NCBI GenBank assembly: GCA_046328525.1
Contig: JAXLWK010000010.1
Location: 62,001-126,000, forward strand
From: JBDHWG01 sp046328525
Lineage (GTDB): Bacteria; Chloroflexota; Anaerolineae; Epilineales; JAHCIE01
Direction: 5' to 3'
Length of the DNA stretch: 64,000 nucleotides
Part shown: positions 62,516 to 64,000 of the stretch, piece after piece
Layout of the letters: the number at the start of each line of letters is the position of its first letter
How positions within the stretch are numbered: the first letter of the stretch is position 1
The notes under the pieces: model-generated
The model's database searches: none
The model's input: only the letters and a program-made list of their open reading frames with translations
Told to the model about the DNA's origin: nothing
Program-made: the position numbers and the translations under genes

Positions 62516-63172
62516 ATGGGCATTCTTGAACGGTGGCAGGTAACTCCGGAAGAGCTAGATGAGATCGTAACAGCCAACCCCAGCTTGCGTGGCTTCATGC
62601 TTGGCTATGTAGCCGAGTACAAGCTGCGAAAGCTCTGGTTTCAGGATGAGCGGGTTGTCGGGCTTGTCAAGTACGCCAATCACGACCGCACTCGTAAAGG
62701 TGATTTGTCGTTCTTCTACAAAGGTCTTGAGATGAGCGTCGAAGTCAAATCCCTGCAAACGGCCACTATCAAGAAGGTCGGGGACGAGTACAGCGCAACC
62801 TTCCAGTGCGACGCGAGTGACAAACGAATGGTCTACTTGCGGGGCGGGGAGTCCGTAGTAACAACTTGTTTAGTTGTTGGCGATTTCGATCTCTTGGCCG
62901 TGAACCTGTTTGCGCTTACGAATGAATGGCGGTTTGCCTTTGCTAAGAACCGCGACCTGCCGCGCTCCCGATACAGAGGCTACACACCGGAGCAGCGAGA
63001 CCAGCTGCTGGCAACTTTGATGAAGATCAAGTGGCCCCTCGAGTCCCCTTTCTATGCTGAGCTATACCAGCTTCTTGACGAGATTGTTCAGGAAGGCAGG
63101 CCGCCTGGTGCGATTGTCGTGGGTGATAACGAGCCGCCGCCTGAAGAGACCACGGGACAGCGTAAGGCATGA
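62516..63172 (+). CDS. putative PD-(D/E)XK restriction endonuclease
   Basis: 218 residues from ATG 62516, directly after the methyltransferase stop. The motif RTRKGDLSFFYKGLEMSVEVKSLQ contains Asp, then Glu-Val-Lys after about 14 residues, the pattern of PD-(D/E)XK nucleases. N-terminal helical region LDEIVTANPSLRGFMLGYVAEYKLRKLWF precedes it; FAKNRDLPRSRYRGYTPEQRDQLLATLMKIKWP follows. No other family recognised. Like its neighbour it is lower in GC than the flanks. The TGA overlaps the ATG of the next gene. Confidence 0.6.
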   Translation: MGILERWQVTPEELDEIVTANPSLRGFMLGYVAEYKLRKLWFQDERVVGLVKYANHDRTRKGDLSFFYKGLEMSVEVKSLQTATIKKVGDEYSATFQCDASDKRMVYLRGGESVVTTCLVVGDFDLLAVNLFALTNEWRFAFAKNRDLPRSRYRGYTPEQRDQLLATLMKIKWPLESPFYAELYQLLDEIVQEGRPPGAIVVGDNEPPPEETTGQRKA

Positions 63173-64000
63173 TCAACTCCTTGCGCAGGGTGTGGATTCC
63201 GTTAGCCTGCTTCGCGGCCGGGCTGTTGGTCGGCTGGCTGCTGCTCGGCGCGTCTAGCCCCCTGCGCGACGGCGCTCGCCCGACGGACCTGGCCCCGAAC
63301 TATCTCCAGGACTACCTGCAGCTCGTCGCCGACTCCTATGCCCAATCGCGCAACTTGGCGCTGGCAAAGCTGCGCCTCGAAGGGCTGGACCCAACGACCG
63401 TGCAGCGCACGCTGAATGACCTGGCGCAGCAGGCGCAGCAGCTCAACTTAGCGCCTCAGGCGGACCGCGCGCGCGGCCTGGCGCGGGCGTTGGCGGACAG
63501 CGCCGTCGTCCCGACCCCCGGCGCGGTGGCGACCGCCGCCGCCGTGCGCACGCCGGCGCCCACACCGGCCGCCAACGTCGCGGCTGACGTCGGCATCGCC
63601 GCCGCCATCTCGCGCTCGCGCACCGCGCTGACGGCTTCCGCGACAATTCTCGGCCTGTTCGTCCTGGCCGCCATCCTCTTCTGGGCCTACCGGCATTGGC
63701 GGCTGGGCGGCCGCCTATGGCGGCGCGGCGCGCGCAGCCCCGCCGGCGCGTCCGCCCAGGAACCGCTGCCGCCCGCCGGCCGGCGCGGCGGCATGCGCCC
63801 GCCCCCCGCCACCTACATCGCGCTGGACAGCCCCGTCGAGATGAGGTACTCGGCCGACATCCCCGACTTTCGCCAGGACCTGCGCATCGTGGACGGCATG
63901 CGGCGCGGCATCGGCACCGTCGCCTTGCACGTGTCCGAGATCCCGCCGCGCGATCCCAACACAGGCGCGCCGACCGGGCTGGAACTGAGCCTCTACGAGA
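63169..64000 (+). CDS. two-helix membrane protein, incomplete at the right edge
   Basis: At least 277 residues, open to the end of the window. ATG 63169 overlaps the nuclease stop (ATGA). An N-terminal helix (VWIPLACFAAGLLVGWLLLG) precedes an extracytoplasmic region of about 100 residues, Gln/Ala/Leu-rich (LNDLAQQAQQLNLAPQADRAR) with a Thr/Pro/Ala stretch; a second helix (ATILGLFVLAAILFWAY) leads to a basic cytoplasmic part that begins VEMRYSADIPDFRQDLRIV. I do not recognise the family. GC returns to the level of the host genome. Confidence 0.7.
   Translation, partial: MINSLRRVWIPLACFAAGLLVGWLLLGASSPLRDGARPTDLAPNYLQDYLQLVADSYAQSRNLALAKLRLEGLDPTTVQRTLNDLAQQAQQLNLAPQADRARGLARALADSAVVPTPGAVATAAAVRTPAPTPAANVAADVGIAAAISRSRTALTASATILGLFVLAAILFWAYRHWRLGGRLWRRGARSPAGASAQEPLPPAGRRGGMRPPPATYIALDSPVEMRYSADIPDFRQDLRIVDGMRRGIGTVALHVSEIPPRDPNTGAPTGLELSLYE

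Overview
The window is 64 kb of a high-GC bacterial chromosome (roughly two-thirds G+C by eye), densely coded on both strands. It holds no rRNA, tRNA or CRISPR array that I can see. The gene styles point to Chloroflexota (Anaerolineae/Caldilineae/Ardenticatenia-like), by inference only. They include Thr/Pro-rich lipoproteins, membrane Ser/Thr kinases with and without PASTA domains, GT39-type glycosyltransferases, LysM and M23 cell-surface proteins, an scpB-rluB-cmk-plsC string, and a very large load of short interspersed palindromes.

Layout. 0-6.8 kb: purine nucleoside phosphorylase and a Xer recombinase, a secreted metallopeptidase, an archaeal-type methyltransferase, and a fluoride-channel operon with a DUF190-CBS protein. 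6.9-10.7 kb: clpS-clpA translationally coupled to a LysM/M23 peptidase. 10.7-17.5 kb: AcoX-like NAD-kinase fold protein, Fe-alcohol dehydrogenase, FlK-like thioesterase, a degenerate phosphoglucose isomerase, an acetyltransferase, glgC and a CBM48 protein. 17.5-22.6 kb: secreted or lipid-anchored proteins (CAP domain, phospholipase D, two paralogous LysM proteins, an SdrD-like protein). 23-27 kb: scpB-rluB-cmk-plsC-plsC. 27-44.5 kb: three intact, unrelated insertion sequences among a lipoprotein, a glycosyltransferase, a radical SAM maturase, a lamin-tail/phospholipase D protein, BaiN-like, tilS, EamA, rlmI and CPBP genes. 44.5-54.3 kb: csaA, ftsH, two Ser/Thr kinases, a lipid kinase, a Ca2+/H+ antiporter, a glycosyltransferase and a methyltransferase. 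54.7-64 kb: M23 lipoprotein, guaA, a pseudo-PP2C/beta-propeller membrane protein, an M24 peptidase, a compact lower-GC methyltransferase/nuclease pair, and a membrane protein running off the end.

How the parts fit. Envelope work dominates: two M23 peptidases, LysM proteins, PlsC acyltransferases, GT-C enzymes and two phospholipase D-like exoproteins. Two kinases plus a phosphatase-like protein suggest envelope phospho-signalling. Glycogen metabolism (glgC, CBM48) and proteostasis (clpS/clpA, ftsH) complete the core.

Most unusual observations: (1) FtsH carries YEAGH instead of the zinc motif HEAGH. (2) Short palindromes beginning GTAG have entered coding sequence, being translated inside an M23 peptidase and a PGI-like protein and supplying TAG stop codons to three other genes. 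(3) A methyltransferase/PD-(D/E)XK pair may be an undescribed restriction-modification system. (4) A PGI-family protein and a PP2C-family protein have both lost their catalytic motifs. (5) An IS has jumped into one of the interspersed palindromes, leaving a clear TTCA duplication. All identifications are by eye from motifs; no database search was run.
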